Counted from the first letter of the stretch, positions 38,662 to 51,452 are shown. The stretch: 64,000 bases of DNA from Trichostrongylus colubriformis (GCA_963978905.1 OZ022258.1:44500591-44564590); one strand, 5' to 3'. Notes: generated by a model from the sequence alone, not told the origin. Numbers and translations are program-made.

Positions 38662-38744
38662 TTTCGGTTTCCTACCCTTTTTTCTTCTGGTATGGCCCGT
38701 GTCAACCCTTCCGTCAGAGATCGTCAGAAGGGAAATGGAAAGGG

Positions 38745-39337
38745 TGTGGCGTGTGGCTCATATTTTGCGTTCAAGGTTGCTGCAGCTAGAGTAGCGGTCC
38801 TGTTGTGCAGTGGATAATCAGTCTACATTGCACAACGTGGATCGGAGCTTTTCAATAAGTAAAGTATCTGAAAATGGTCTCCTCCAATCTAGCGTTCCGC
38901 GATCGCTCCCGGACAACCCGGAGACAACACAAAAAACTCACCCAGGATTTTGCGAGCGGAGCCATAGCTCACACCCTAATCATATGGTGTCAGCACGTGC
39001 GAGTGAGCCATACTCGACTCTACATTCCGTATACGACAGCGACTGCTTCCGTGCTCATCGCTTTTAGTGTACCTCACATTGTAATATGAACTGCAGGAGA
39101 TCACTGCTACGGAATGCGCTTGTTTCTTGTATTCATTTCCTTGTGGAGATCCAGAATGATCCCGACACTTCCCTTGATAACATTTTCGTCTCGAACGCCA
39201 CGGAAAATCTGCTTCATGAGCAGAATAGAAGAATTAGTTCCTGATCGCTTACCTCTGATGTAGTGTAGCTATAACTACAATGGAACATCGACACAGTCCG
39301 AAAGGGACGAGCGCTGAGTATTGTATGAGCAGTCGCA
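38745..39337 (+). repeat. LTR-like direct repeat, right copy
   Basis: It is about 98% identical to 36426-36995. It carries an extra GTGGATAATCAGTCTACAT flanked by TGCA on both sides at about 38808-38834, inside a TTGTGCACAA palindrome. A stop interrupts the long frame seen in the left copy. Confidence 0.85.
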
Positions 39338-42300
39338 GTACAAAAGGCTCACACACGAAAGTACCGCACGGGTAGCTGCCATTCATTCATCAATTTGCCG
39401 GCCAAACTCTGGTTCATCGGAGCCGGAGGTGTGGAACCGCAAGCATAGCTGTGAAAACATTCTGATTCTGCGACGTCATCTCCCGTCTGTGAGACGTGTC
39501 ATTAACGACATGTTCACAACGGCAACCGTTGTGTGCTATGGTGTTGAAGAATGGTAGCAGTCCCTGTTCCAAGTTGAGAATCAGTGTAGCTTCGTGCATT
39601 GCAACTGGAAATGGCTAGAGATGGTACTAATGCATCCTTACAACGTCTTATGCTGGTCAACAACGACAACTGTCACACCGGGAGATTACCCTTGAGCTTT
39701 TCGTTCATGTCCAAAAAGGAGCGCCGCAATAACCGCAGTGTTGTTCGAGCAGTTACAGAGAGATGTAAAAATAAATGTTCTTGATGAAAACATATAGCGT
39801 CAACTTGCCCGCAACAGATTGAACGATAGGCAGTGCATAGCACCAATCTGCACTACCTGCCCTTAGGGGATACCTGCATATCATGAAAGGTTTGGAGTAG
39901 TTTATGAAGTTGAGTGTAGGGCTTCCAATAGCACATGCATTGGAAAGACGGGGAGAGGGTACTATCCACATCAAGTAACATCTAGCTGTGAGGGGCTTGG
40001 CAATGTGCTCACCCCTCATGGCAGTCATAATGTTGAGAAGTATAGCAGAAATGACTTTGATGTTGTGTTTTCTATTCTAGTATAGTAGAAGAGAACTTCT
40101 GCTGGAAGCTTTCTGGAATTCCGTTAGAAAGTCACGAACGAATATCCGAACATGTATATTTCAACTAGCAATGACCTCCTGCCTTTTTTTCACCAGGTAG
40201 TTCACCAGCGATCCCGAAACGACGCCGGAAATGCCACAGAGGAAGAGGCGCTTGTTCTGATACTTAGCATATTAAGAACACTTCGAGCTACCTGCACGCC
40301 TTGAAGAAGACGAAACGTTAGACCAAAGATTCCGCTACTGACTTCGCATTCCTCGTTTTAAAAAAAAAAGAAAGACGAATGACACTTCATGCAGAGGACA
40401 CACTAAAGGAGAACATGGATTATATTTTTTTGACAGCATAACATAATATAACATTTATTACACGTTCAAAGAACATGTGGGTGGACAATGATATATAAAT
40501 TTTCAACGTCACCAAAGTAAACGGCAAGTTGGAATGATTACTAAGTGAAAAGAACCACAAAAAATGGCAAAACGACCCAAACAAACCGCTAGTAAGGAGC
40601 AAGCACTGAGATACTAGTTGAGGGCCAACATTGGAATCAACCATAAAAACAGAAGCAGATTTGATAATGGTGGAATAACAGCGGCATTATGTGATGTGGT
40701 ACTCCGTCTTCTATATAACGATAGGACCGCTTGAGGAGAGACTGACGCAGTGATATCGGATCCTTATAGGAAATGCAAAACATTCTGTTGTGTCCTGGTG
40801 TCGGCCTTGTCCGGTGTCGTAATAGTAGAAATATTGATAATAGATTTATTAGTGAACAGAGAGTATAACAGTACAAGCAGACAAAAACTGGAGGAGTCGG
40901 AGGTGAAGATGAAGTCGCTGGGCAGATAGATGACTGGACGACCGAATAACTGAATTAATCCTGCCGACTCGGGGTCTATATAGACGGTTTCCCCGCACGA
41001 TCACAATATCGATAAAATCACTACAATGTATGATTACATGATCACCAATACACACAACACATGCCAATTCCTTATATGGGCCAACAAACTCGGAAGTCAT
41101 TTGTTTTTTTGCGCCGTCGCATAGGGCACCTTGCAGTCTCTCAGCCGCCAATCCACGGGTGTTTCCACTGTTGCTGTTTCTGAAGGGAACAAACGCTTTT
41201 ACCACTCAGTACACTGTTCAGACCGTCTAAGTTTTCCTCTGATCGGAATAGATTTGTTTTCCATTCGACAATCAATCATTCAATCAGTTCATCGGTCATC
41301 CACTACATCTTACTGACAGGCACTACACACAATGATTTGGCCACCTCGTCAACTACAGCGATGGGGGCAGTTGTTGCGCGTGGTTGACATGCGAGTTGAG
41401 CAGTGCAGTATCACACTGCTTCACTATCACTTTGTTCGTTGCGTGATTATTTTTTATTAATGCTAATGACTGATTTTATGGATTTTTAGCACTTTTCGTT
41501 TAGCACACCTTTTAGCACACCTAGAAACTTGGATTCTCCTCCATTTACGGTCGCGAACGCAGGGATTCCGATTGTGTACCGCTCAGCCAGTTCCCTGCTG
41601 TTGTGAAGGTACTGGAACGCGAGGCCTCTGACTCTAGTGACTTGATCCCAAGCTACTTGACCCATACATTAACACTACACAAACATTGCTCATACTTGAG
41701 GCGCGGTTACATCAAAGTCCCTGCACTACTAGTTGTTTTAGCACCTGCTAAATAAAAAAACCGCTGACGAACAAGCAATCTGTGGCACATTTAAATAACT
41801 CGTCGATTAAGCTATCCAGAGAAGGTTAAAAAACGCAAAGCTCAAGCCTTCTGTAAAGTCAAATAGATCGGTACGTAGGCGTGTCACGAATATCATGAAA
41901 ACAAATAGGACCTAGGACCATGGAAGATAGACCCTTTATCGAGCACTCTGCTATCGAGTTGCCTACACTTTGCTAAAGGGAGGCTGTAAGTAAATTTACT
42001 CCAAAGATCGCTTCTGTTATCAATTGAAAGAGTACAAGCATCGAAATATCCGTCAACTCGTCTGCTGTTTCAGTGCACACGCATTCAAATGTCACTTTTT
42101 CAAATGAAGTTGTCATGTAGGGCGCATTTCTGGAATGAGCTGTGTATCTCGCTTCTCTGGAGCATTAATTAAATGGATACTAATGAAATGTGAATGGAAG
42201 ATATGTCTGATTATTCGATATATGTAAAAAAAATTCGCTCCAATATTCTCGATGCTAGTGCGCTGCATATGTGGAAAAAATGTGTTGGATCGATAGAAAT

Positions 42301-43821
42301 TTCAGTATCAAAAAATGGAGTTAAGAACAGGAAGAAGCATATAATAAAATAAAATAAGCAAGTAAAAATTGACAAAACAAAGCTTCACATAACGACTACG
42401 GACAGACGATTCATCATTACCATTTGAATTTTTGAATGTAAGCTAATCTGTTGATAGCGAAAATGAGCCAATCCGTAATCAGGTATCAATTTTCGACTGA
42501 AAATTGGAGGAACGCTCTTTCATTTCTACACGACATCAATTTTGATTCCATAGCCTGTTGCTTTTTCGTGAACGACAAAAGACTGACCGCTGTCGTGGTA
42601 GTTTTTGATCTGGCACATCTAATCAATGCTTCCCTGATCAGAAACCAATTCCTTTTTCATGGATCTCTTCAATCCACCGCCTAAATCCAGTCCCTCCTAT
42701 GAATGTACCACATCTTTTATCAGGTGACGTAGAAATGCTCCGATTGAGTCAGATGGTCAAATTTACGTGCTGGCTCATTCGTTCTATACATCGAATCTGT
42801 TTCATAAATTGTATTTGTGAAAGCAGTTACATCTTTGTAAATCATACCTACATTGGCTCATATATATTTATTCCTTGGTCTTCAACATGCGTAGTCCAAC
42901 TACCCAATTAAGCTTGAAGTCAATAGCACTAGTAAAAAGTAAATAGTGAATAGTAAACAGTAATTAGCCACTTCACGAGGCGAACCCAATCACGGGGGGC
43001 ACGGGAATCACCCCCCTACACATTGGAGTACTTGCCATGCATCCTTCAGAAACCTATTCCTTAAGCGACTCTCCTTTCATTCTCCCTAGCTGTTTTTCAC
43101 CATCTATCACAGCCTAAAATTGCTCTTTAAGGTTTTTTTCTTTTTCCTTCTTTTATTTGCACTATTTTTTGATATGTTGCATATATCCTCAAAATGTTCA
43201 CTGTCCACACTTCTGTACCGACGAGATTTTGGATAATCAGATTAATCGAAATGTCAACAATTCTATCCATACATCGCCGTGAAAATAGATAGTATGTTCA
43301 AATTTATTTTGTTCAGGCTCAAACCATGAAAAAATTCGAGCAATTTATCTTCAGTTTGTGGTTGTTAGTGATTTTTCTGGGGTGTCATGGGCCATCCATC
43401 ATCAGCTGTTGCCGATATTATTGAACGACGATGGCGACCACTAAGCGGCTGTCTCGACGAAGAATGACGAGCCCGCCGACTGACATGGAACCATCATCGC
43501 TCCCTTGTCATAGTCGTGATTATCTCGCCATTAGATTGATGGTAGTATTTCATCCTTCAATTCTCTTTGGCTCGCAGGACTTCGTGAGATTTCACTGACA
43601 TTATTTGATTTTGAATGATTTATTCATTCTTCCACATTGTTACTATTCCAATGGATGACTGCTATCATTCCAGTGAATAACTGACAGTTTCACGAATTAT
43701 TCATATATTTCATTATCGTTCTTTTCAATTTCTCGGTCTTAGTTCAATTTCACTGACTTCATCCGATCTTTAAGGCAAGCATGAGTTCCTTCCTAGGTAA
43801 TTACAAATTCCTCTGCTATGC
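39338..43821. other. No gene seen
   Basis: This 4.5-kb stretch has no recognisable protein. 40045-40065 (GCAGAAATGACTTTGATGTT) resembles 44072-44093 (GCGGAAACGACTTTGATGTG), hinting at a shared dispersed repeat. 41490-41530 has a short TTTAGCACACC direct repeat. The plus-strand frame 42451-42684 has no domain. Confidence 0.4.
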
Positions 43822-44505
43822 CGACAAGGTTGTCAGGTGGAACTTCTTTGACGGCCTGACGTTGCTACCAGATCGTTTTCCTCAAAGACCTAAACGTGGC
43901 TCAAGACTTCAGATTTTATCCACCACGCCACCAAACACCTCGTACTCCTGAAGGATTATTAGGGAAACCTCCGAAGAAGCCCCGTGTGAGAGGCGAAGAA
44001 CATCTTGCTAGCGAAAGGCTAGGTAACATATTATAAGAACATCTCTGGGAAAGCACATGACCGAGGAGCGTGGCGGAAACGACTTTGATGTGAGGTGCAG
44101 AGTTTAATGCGTGAGACTGAAATTTCTGTCAGAAAAGTGTTTGAGATGTTTTGAATTTCCTTAAGAAACCCAAGTATTAACAACCGAAATGCGTGCATAT
44201 TCATTGAGAATGATACATGCATGTCCCTGTTATACTATATGTATAAGGGCTGCATGGCATCTCTATTTCTTTGACAATAACTGACAGAGAGTGACGGCGC
44301 TTCGCTCTCCCGGTGGTGGACTGGTGAGTTCCGTTCTCTCGTACGGGGTTTCCTTGATGTTCCGTCAGAACCGCTAGAGGGATGAGGCGTTTGATGGTAC
44401 AGGAATAAAATCCTATATTTTGAACCACGTTCAGGCTTTTGAAGAAAACGGTCTGTTCGATACGTTAGGCCGTCATCAAGTTCCACCTGACAACCTCGTT
44501 GACGT
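43822..44505. mobile_element. Inverted-repeat element, about 0.7 kb (family E)
   Basis: The left arm AAGGTTGTCAGGTGGAACTT then GACGGCCTGACG is mirrored by CGTTAGGCCGTCATCAAGTT then CCACCTGACAACCT (44461-44505). The match runs inward about 150 bp (GATCGTTTTCCTCAAAGACC against a GGCTTTTGAAGAAAACGGTC inverse). The 97-codon minus-strand frame over 44235-44528 comes from the arm. Confidence 0.75.
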
Positions 44506-44593
44506 AGCAAAGAAAAATGAATCAACATCAGTGCTAGGTTTTACGAATAGAAAAGTTGGAACCCTTCCCTAAGATTTTTTTGTTTGATTATTG

Positions 44594-45163
44594 TTATCGG
44601 ATTAATAGGTTGAAAAAAGGGTAGAGTACAAAGTAGCTCACTGAGCGTTCTTCACTATCACACTTTCTCCTCCTTCCTCTAACTCCTTGATTACCAAAAT
44701 CACCAAGCCGCATGTAACTGTCGAGTTCGATAACTGCGGCCCCTGTGATAGTGAAAAGTTCGAAGCTTTCCTCAGAAATTAATACTCCCCTTGAATGTGC
44801 CACGCACTCTACTTCCATACATGATCGCGTTGGTATTTCAGTGTGACTGGGTCCGGGCGTAACTTCAGGTACATGTTCGATATTAATTAGATTACTAAGA
44901 GCCTGCATTGATTAACTATGGAATGAGAATCCGTACGGGTTCCCACTGTGGTGGACTGCTTCGCGGATGTTCAGTTGAATTGTCGACCCTTCTATTGGCC
45001 TGAATTTAAATACAGTAGTGGGAATCTCTCCATAAAGTGCCGTATCTTTGCCATCTTTGCCTCCACTACTCTCAGTAACTCCGCCTGAAGGTAATGATAA
45101 GCACGGTTTTCTCAAAAGTGAATCGGTTGAACTTAAATGAAATATCCACAGAATGTGCTTCAC
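44594..45163 (-). pseudogene. Unrecognised broken minus-strand frame
   Basis: Two open stretches (45163-44912 and 44908-44594) share one frame and are separated by a single stop codon, giving about 190 codons. The translation includes ESSGGKDGKDTALYGEIPT, FRPIEGSTIQLNIREAV, then EVTPGPSHTEIPTRSCMEV and FELFTITGAAVIELDSYM. Composition is protein-like. It may be an old gene or transposon exon with one nonsense change, or chance. No family is recognised. Confidence 0.35.
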
Positions 45164-46022
45164 TAACCATAGCAGGGTAAGGCATGGGTCGAAGGATCTC
45201 CAGCAGGGTTGTATTCCGTATAGGAAAGTGGAGGATCGTATTTTCGGGAACTCACAACGATTCCTCTACCACAACTCATTTTGAGAAATTTTTCGTACAG
45301 GCGACGCAATCACCAAAAAAGGTCTTCAATTCATAATCATCTTACTGTCAACTGGCAATACTATGATTACCGATTGACGTCCTCTTGTGTATGGGTCATT
45401 TAGCGGAAAAGTTGATTGGGGAGGGGAGGGTTATTCCCTCAAAAAATTTCTCCACATTACACCTGCTCCCCAAGACTATTAGTAAAAAACCCATAAGGTC
45501 ACTTACTTTGCAAAAGACTCCCGTAAACTGCTGAATAGAAGTGAACTTCAGCTGCAGCCATTGCCACACTCCCACACAAGGGCGCCAAGCAAATTGAAGC
45601 TTCTAGACTATTCGTAACCGGTCCACTGACTTAGGTGCTCCACCACTTTTCCCACCCACTTATACCGGGCAAAGATCGGTTAAGATGTTTTTTCATGTGG
45701 AATAATTAGTGCAGTTTAACAAGCACCTTCAAAATTCTTCTGCATACTTCCACCTGCAAAGACGAACATTTTTTGTTCGTCACATGGCCGGAGCGTAATA
45801 TTCGTCATATGATCACGCAATAATTCACATTCACTACTGTAATCGGTCACTAATATGAATTAATTGGAGAGTAATCAGTGACGACAGGTCGATGAAGGTG
45901 GAACATTCCTACCGAATGCCACCTCAGTAGACTTTCCAAAGTGTTCCTGTAGACATACCGCATAAAATAACATTCAGCTGTTTTCACGTCTTACCTTTGG
46001 GGGAGATATCCATGACAGATAT
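45164..46022. other. No gene seen
   Basis: Ordinary AT-rich sequence. No element or exon recognised. Confidence 0.4.
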
Positions 46023-46236
46023 TACAATACCGCTCACATTTTTTAAAAAATCGACGGTGGTCGATGGATTAAACGGCACAAACCGTCGCACAGTCATAAC
46101 TTCGTAAAAAATGAATCTAATGCTTCTAATTTTTCCCATTTTATTCATTTTTAACGAAGTTATGACTGTGCGACGGTTTGTGCCGTTTAATCTGTCGACC
46201 ACCGTCGATTTTTCAAAAAATGTGAGCGGTATTGTA
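46023..46236. mobile_element. Near-perfect palindrome, 214 bp
   Basis: TACAATACCGCTCACATTTT at the left is mirrored by AAAATGTGAGCGGTATTGTA at the right. Inside, AACGGCACAAACCGTCGCAC then AGTCATAACTTCGT is mirrored exactly. Arms are about 95 bp with a loop of about 25 bp. It looks like a recently inserted foldback MITE. Open frames on both strands are reflections of each other. Confidence 0.88.
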
Positions 46237-46419
46237 GCTTGCTCACTCATTCCTTATTTGTCCTTTGTTGTTATTTACACTTCGGTTTATGGTGTGACGT
46301 TGTCTGATTAGTTCCTCAAGAATTCAGGCATGGCAGTACTTTAGGGAATATGTCTTTTTACTCCTTTTTATGCTCCTAAATCTTGTTCGCATCCAGCTTA
46401 CCAAAATGACTTTGCACTT

Positions 46420-46849
46420 TTGAATGAATCGCCCACGGAAAAATTAGCTTCTTTGTAGCCTTATTTTATGTGGTATTCGCCTGATGAGGGCAGCATGCAA
46501 AATTTCATGCGAGAAAGTGAGAGTTCAGCCTGGATACAACTACCCAAATCCTTGGCCGGGTGGGCAGTAACCGAGTACAAGCCCCGTCCCGTCGTCCGCC
46601 ACGCTCGAGAACGAAGAGTGGGAATGTTCACGTAACTTTCTATTCCTATAATGCGTCTCCGACCGCGGCTGACGAAGGGGTGGGCACTTGCTCGGAGGCC
46701 CTCCCACCCGGCCAAGGCTTTGTGGTGCTGTATCTTAGCCGGGTTCAAATTTTTCATGTGAAACTTTGCATGCGGCACACATTAGGCAAATACAACATAA
46801 ATGTATAGGTAACATAAGAATTCATGTTCCGTGGACGGTTCCTTCAAAG
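46420..46849. mobile_element. Family A palindromic MITE, copy 5
   Basis: The ends TGAATGAATCGCCCACGGAA and TTCCGTGGACGGTTCCTTCA are inverted. Family motifs are present: GGCAGCATGCAAAATTTCAT, CTTGGCCGGGTGGGC and its inverse, and a CGTAACTTTCTATTCC centre. Confidence 0.8.
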
Positions 46850-49046
46850 AGGGAGCATCACTCACGAATGCTCAACAGTCAAGAATTAGCAGGAAAATCA
46901 TTTGAGATAAGATCAATTTTAGTTCGTAAAGGGCGGAGATATTCGTTAAACGAAGACTGACTAAGCTGGTAAGAGAAGGAGATCTTGGCGTCAAATACGA
47001 AGGGTCGTATTGCGAACCTCCTGGACGGGAACGCGTACTTCAGACGCCTAATTTTTTGGGCGAGCCCCTGCGTTTTGTTGAAGAACCTTCTGGGAGGCTT
47101 CAGATTGCTTGACGCTGTTCTGTTCTCTGGGCCTCAAAATTACTCCATTTGAACTACTCCTGTAGAAGACTGTTCCGTTCGCCGCTTTCTTAGACCATTT
47201 GGCCCCTGGTTTCTCTCGACCGCCTTAATCGAATCTTCAGCTCGGGCACGAATGAAGAGGATCGAACGATAAAACTCTCACCAGACCAATAATTAGTTCT
47301 CATCATAACGTCATCAACGAGAGCTCCGTAATTGCAATTGCAGCTTCACATGTGGCTGCAGGAAACAACCGGCGTGAATTAAACCTCCTTGTTATTTCGG
47401 ACTAATTCAACAATAAAATCGAATGATAAAAATGTTCAGACCTTAGTTTGAGCTGATTCTTCCTGGATTTATATAGCAAACTGAGCCACTGATACAATTT
47501 TATGACGATTCAGTGGTTTCTAGAAAAGAACCCTTTTGGAGAACCGTTTGTCAGTTGATTTTTGACCGTCACCGTATATTCGTGTACTATCTCATATGAT
47601 TTTTGAGTGAAAATGGAAATGGCAACTACGCGCACCTTCCCCCAGAATATTCTCTCCATATTCTTCTCCCCATGAGTTCAGTTAAGACGCTCTCATGAGG
47701 CTTTTTTATTCTTTTTCTTCCACTGGTCCTACGAAAAAGTTGAGTTGTCCCCATACTTTGTGAACACCGTTCCCACCTTTCGGCTGTTGGCTTCCATGTG
47801 GCCATTCCGCTGCCTTTTTCATTGGTATTATTCTTTTGACTGCTATTCTTTTAACTCTGTTGACCGCAGCCTCTCCCTGCCATGCCCGCCGTTTACTACG
47901 TTTATTCGGAGTAGGATGATTCACCCCTTCACCGTGGTTCTAAAAAATTGTGAAATGCGACTTACGAATAAAGGTTTTCCTTTTGATTGGTTCGGATTCC
48001 CCTCGACTCTGTCCCGCTCCTCATCTGTCCACTGGACTATTCGTACTTTGAGCTTGATTGAGAATTGCCTAAGGCGTTAATAATGCATCAGCAACATCCT
48101 ATCGACCCACTAAGAATGCTCACGTTGTGTGTGAGTATGCTTGTCTTTGCGTGAAATTGGTTTAGGCCCCCATAATTTCCATCTTATTACTTCCTGACCT
48201 AAAAGATATCCAGCTATACTAAAACTCGAACCTTGAACTCAGATGAAGAAAATTTCTTTCAATTTCTATTTTTCAGTTTCAAAATAATTGTACCTTGAAT
48301 CTGAGTTGATGCTATATTTTGACGGTTTTTTCTCTTCCCTCCATCTCACCATCCACCAATTCTGGCGTCAGCTTTTCAATAGGGACTTATTTAGTTATTG
48401 GTTCCGTCTAATGACCAATAAGCCTTCGGCTAAGTGCCAAAACAGGTCGGCTAGAGATTATGCTAATTTCTGAATGTTTACGTGCCGCTTGTCATTAGAG
48501 CACCCGTTTCCTACGCGCTAATGCAATTTCTGTTCCAACGGAGCACTATGCACCGCGTGTGTGCTATCGGCATCCTCACATACAAAGGCATTCCCGTTCG
48601 TTACTCGAACGCCTGGAAATCTGAGCTCTGACGGAACGCTTGACCAGAGGCAGCTATGGGTCCATTAGTGGCAATGGACAAATGACATCAAAGCAATGTC
48701 CGTGTGCGACTTTCTATGAATCTCAGCGGGATCCTTCAATTATGGCTGCTCAGATATTTAGCTTCAGGCAAAATTGGTAACAACTTTCCTTTCCACTGAC
48801 GTTTCGGTGTCGCCCCCTCCTTCGAAGTGAAAAGTTATACCTCACGGGATCTATCCGTTCAAACTCTATTTCAGTTCACAGAAAATGTTATCAGAGTTTG
48901 TAAAATGGGGGAACAATGTCATAGACAATTAGTAACCAACCTTCAAAGATACCGAGTGAGACCGATTTTGGCCAGGTTACCCAATGTAGTTCGACAACAC
49001 ACAATGCCTCGCCAGGTGAACGAGTGTGGGTTCACCGGGTGGGTGG
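46850..49046. other. No gene seen
   Basis: 47700-48070 has overlapping frames on both strands; the minus strand (RRAWQGEAAVNRVKRIAVK) is Lys/Arg-rich and could be a transposon ORF fragment. No motif allows a call. Confidence 0.35.
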
Positions 49047-49290
49047 CGATTGGTCGAATTTTCGCGCGACCGCCCGCTGCGAGCGGCTAGTTGAGTGCGA
49101 GCTGTTGTAGCTTTATCTGTTGAAACAGCAATAACAACAACATAAGCAAACTTCCGAAGCTTTCAACCTGCAATCTTTGAAGGTCCCTCACGATACCAGC
49201 CCACTGCATACCGAGTGGAATTTCAAACGACTGCGGCAAGTCTTACTATGCCGCGAGTGCAACGCCGCGAAGCAAAAATTCGACCAATCG
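49047..49290. mobile_element. Family C MITE, copy 2
   Basis: The termini CGATTGGTCGAATTTTCGCG and AAAAATTCGACCAATCG equal those at 27284. It shares ACCTGCAATCTTTGAAGGTC and GATACCAGCCC with copy 1 but lacks its single-copy middle, so it is less than half as long. Confidence 0.8.
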
Positions 49291-51452
49291 CCACACATCC
49301 GGATTCATTGAATATGTTCCATCTTCAACGCAGCTTACAGCATTTCTCCCCTTATCTCCCTTTTACTCTGGTCTATTTCTGATTCCTGTTTGAATTGTTG
49401 ATTACCATCATGAATGAAATCAATTCCACCGTCGCGATCAGGCAACTCGACAAGGGAACCGAGCAGTTCGAGGTGCAACGCGCCACGATCGCATTAGCGG
49501 TTTTTCAACGCGAGTTCGCCATACATGATCTCTTCAAACACGAATGCCAGTTTACAGAAAATAGCCCATCCCATTAAGTCTCCCCTCTTCACCCTCCACC
49601 CCCCCCCCCCCCCCTCGGTGCCTTTGAGAGTGTCGTCCGCAGAGGTCCATCTTACTCCGTGCTACTAGGGAAAGAGGAAACGGTTCAAATGGATTCAAAG
49701 AGGTAAGGACCTGTAACCACTTGCCTGGGAGAACATCTGGGTAAGGGGTGCCCCAAGTTATCGCTTTCGGAAGCAGGAATACCCCTCGTGCACCATCCAA
49801 ACGATCTAATGCACCGATTACTTTTTCGATACCCCAGCGGAAGAGGATCTGTACTCTGTCAACATTTTCTGTGAATGGAAATAGCTTTTGAACGAATAGT
49901 TCTCATGAAGCCTTCATTCTCCCATATTTTGAAAAAGTCGTACAATGACGATACGTCAGTCGGGAATGAAGATGCTACCTTTTGGATTAGAAGCTAAACT
50001 TCCTAGCTGCCACAAACAGACATCGGAGCATTCAGTCTTACGATGTACCGATTTCTATAGTTGAGGTGATTACGGGTATGTGGCTAGGATCTCAAGCCGA
50101 CTTCCTGAGCAGCAGTAACGGACACAGAATGTTTTGAGTCTCCTCGTTGACTTTTCATGTTCACTGCTTATAATCAGCTACACATGCCCCTTCATCGAGT
50201 AGGGTCGCTATAAAGGCACCAGAACGGCTCCAGAAGGTTTCCTTACGCTATCTGTCGGTTTTTCATGATGACACTCTCGATTGTGTCATATTTGATCGTT
50301 TTTACTGAACGTATCGTGTGGAAGGGGTTCTTCTAATGCATAGCACAAAAGGCTTTGTGTGGGTATAAGGCATCAAAGAAATCAAGCACAAGGAGCTTAA
50401 TAGGCTCCAAAAACGATATTAATACATATAATAATAGGGAGTCAAGGAAACAGAAGTTGGTATGAGCAGGATGGATGAGAACCAAGAATGATGGGGCGGG
50501 GGGTGCATTCAAAGGGACTGGGGTGACATGTTGACAGGTTGTGAGTGTTGAATATCAACATGTTTCTTTAAAGGCACAGTCGATAATATTATAACATTAG
50601 CTTAGTTACTGATATGTATGCAATAAATGAGCATGTTATCGTTCCAGTACTGGAAATTAGGAAAGAAGTGGAAGGGCTAAAGGCAATGAATGAGTGATTC
50701 TGAATGTGTGGGAGACATTTAGAATAAATAATAATTCAAGAGCATGGGAGAAATTAAGTTGCCTAGAATAAAAGCGAAAAGGAGGAAGAAAGTTGTAATG
50801 GGAATAGGAATAGGAGCAAATGTGAGAAGAGGTCGTATAAATGATGAGTGAGATGTGAATGAGAAAGATCACGGATGAGAACGAGAAGATGAAGAAATGC
50901 GGAAATAAAAGGAGAATAATCAGCTAATGATTGAAAAGCAAGTCATCAGTGAGCTGATACGTGTGAAATACGATCTTTGCTTCATGGAGCTTGTGTACAT
51001 TAGTTCCGAAACAACGACCGCCTTGTGTAGTGACTGGTCAGCCCTCTATACATAAGTAATCTTTTTCTGTAATTAACCTTGATTCCGCTATGATCGAAGT
51101 GTAAGTTGCATTATTTGTTGTAGTAGTTATGGAGGATACAACCAAGTTTCTTGCTCTATTCTTCGACAAATGATTGGATCAATTCATTTAATACTTCACT
51201 AATTTGGAACAAATCTTTTTCGTAGTGACTGTAGTTACTAGCTGGTAAATGTGTCAGACAGACCTAATCAGCAGCTTTTGACTTTATGGCTACATGATCA
51301 AAAACACATCCCTACGATGCCTAAAATGTGCCAAGTAAGAGGCTAGATACATTATTATCCCGCATGACAGAGCTTAAGTGGCGGATTTCCTTTACACGTA
51401 CCAAGCAACCAAGGCTAGATTGCGGTATAGCCAAGTGAAAAATAAAAGTTAG
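49291..51452. other. No gene seen; homopolymer and purine-rich tracts
   Basis: A C16 run lies at 49599-49614. From about 50640 to 50935 the plus strand is strongly purine-biased with AGGAAGAAAG-type runs. No exon or transposon was recognised. Confidence 0.5.

Larger units (their letters stand above)
36996..38744 (-). mobile_element. Interior of a composite LTR-like element
   Basis: On the minus strand the segment holds two ORFs (38661-38182 and 38167-37556), then a TATATAAAAGGGC-type TATA box (37460-37466), a G/C homopolymer (37407-37419) and an AATAAA (37099-37104). That order suggests gene body followed by a 3' LTR. The right edge has a plus-strand purine tract, AGAAGGGAAATGGAAAGGG, next to the right direct repeat, as a polypurine tract would be. 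No reverse transcriptase, integrase or protease motif is visible. Confidence 0.6.
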
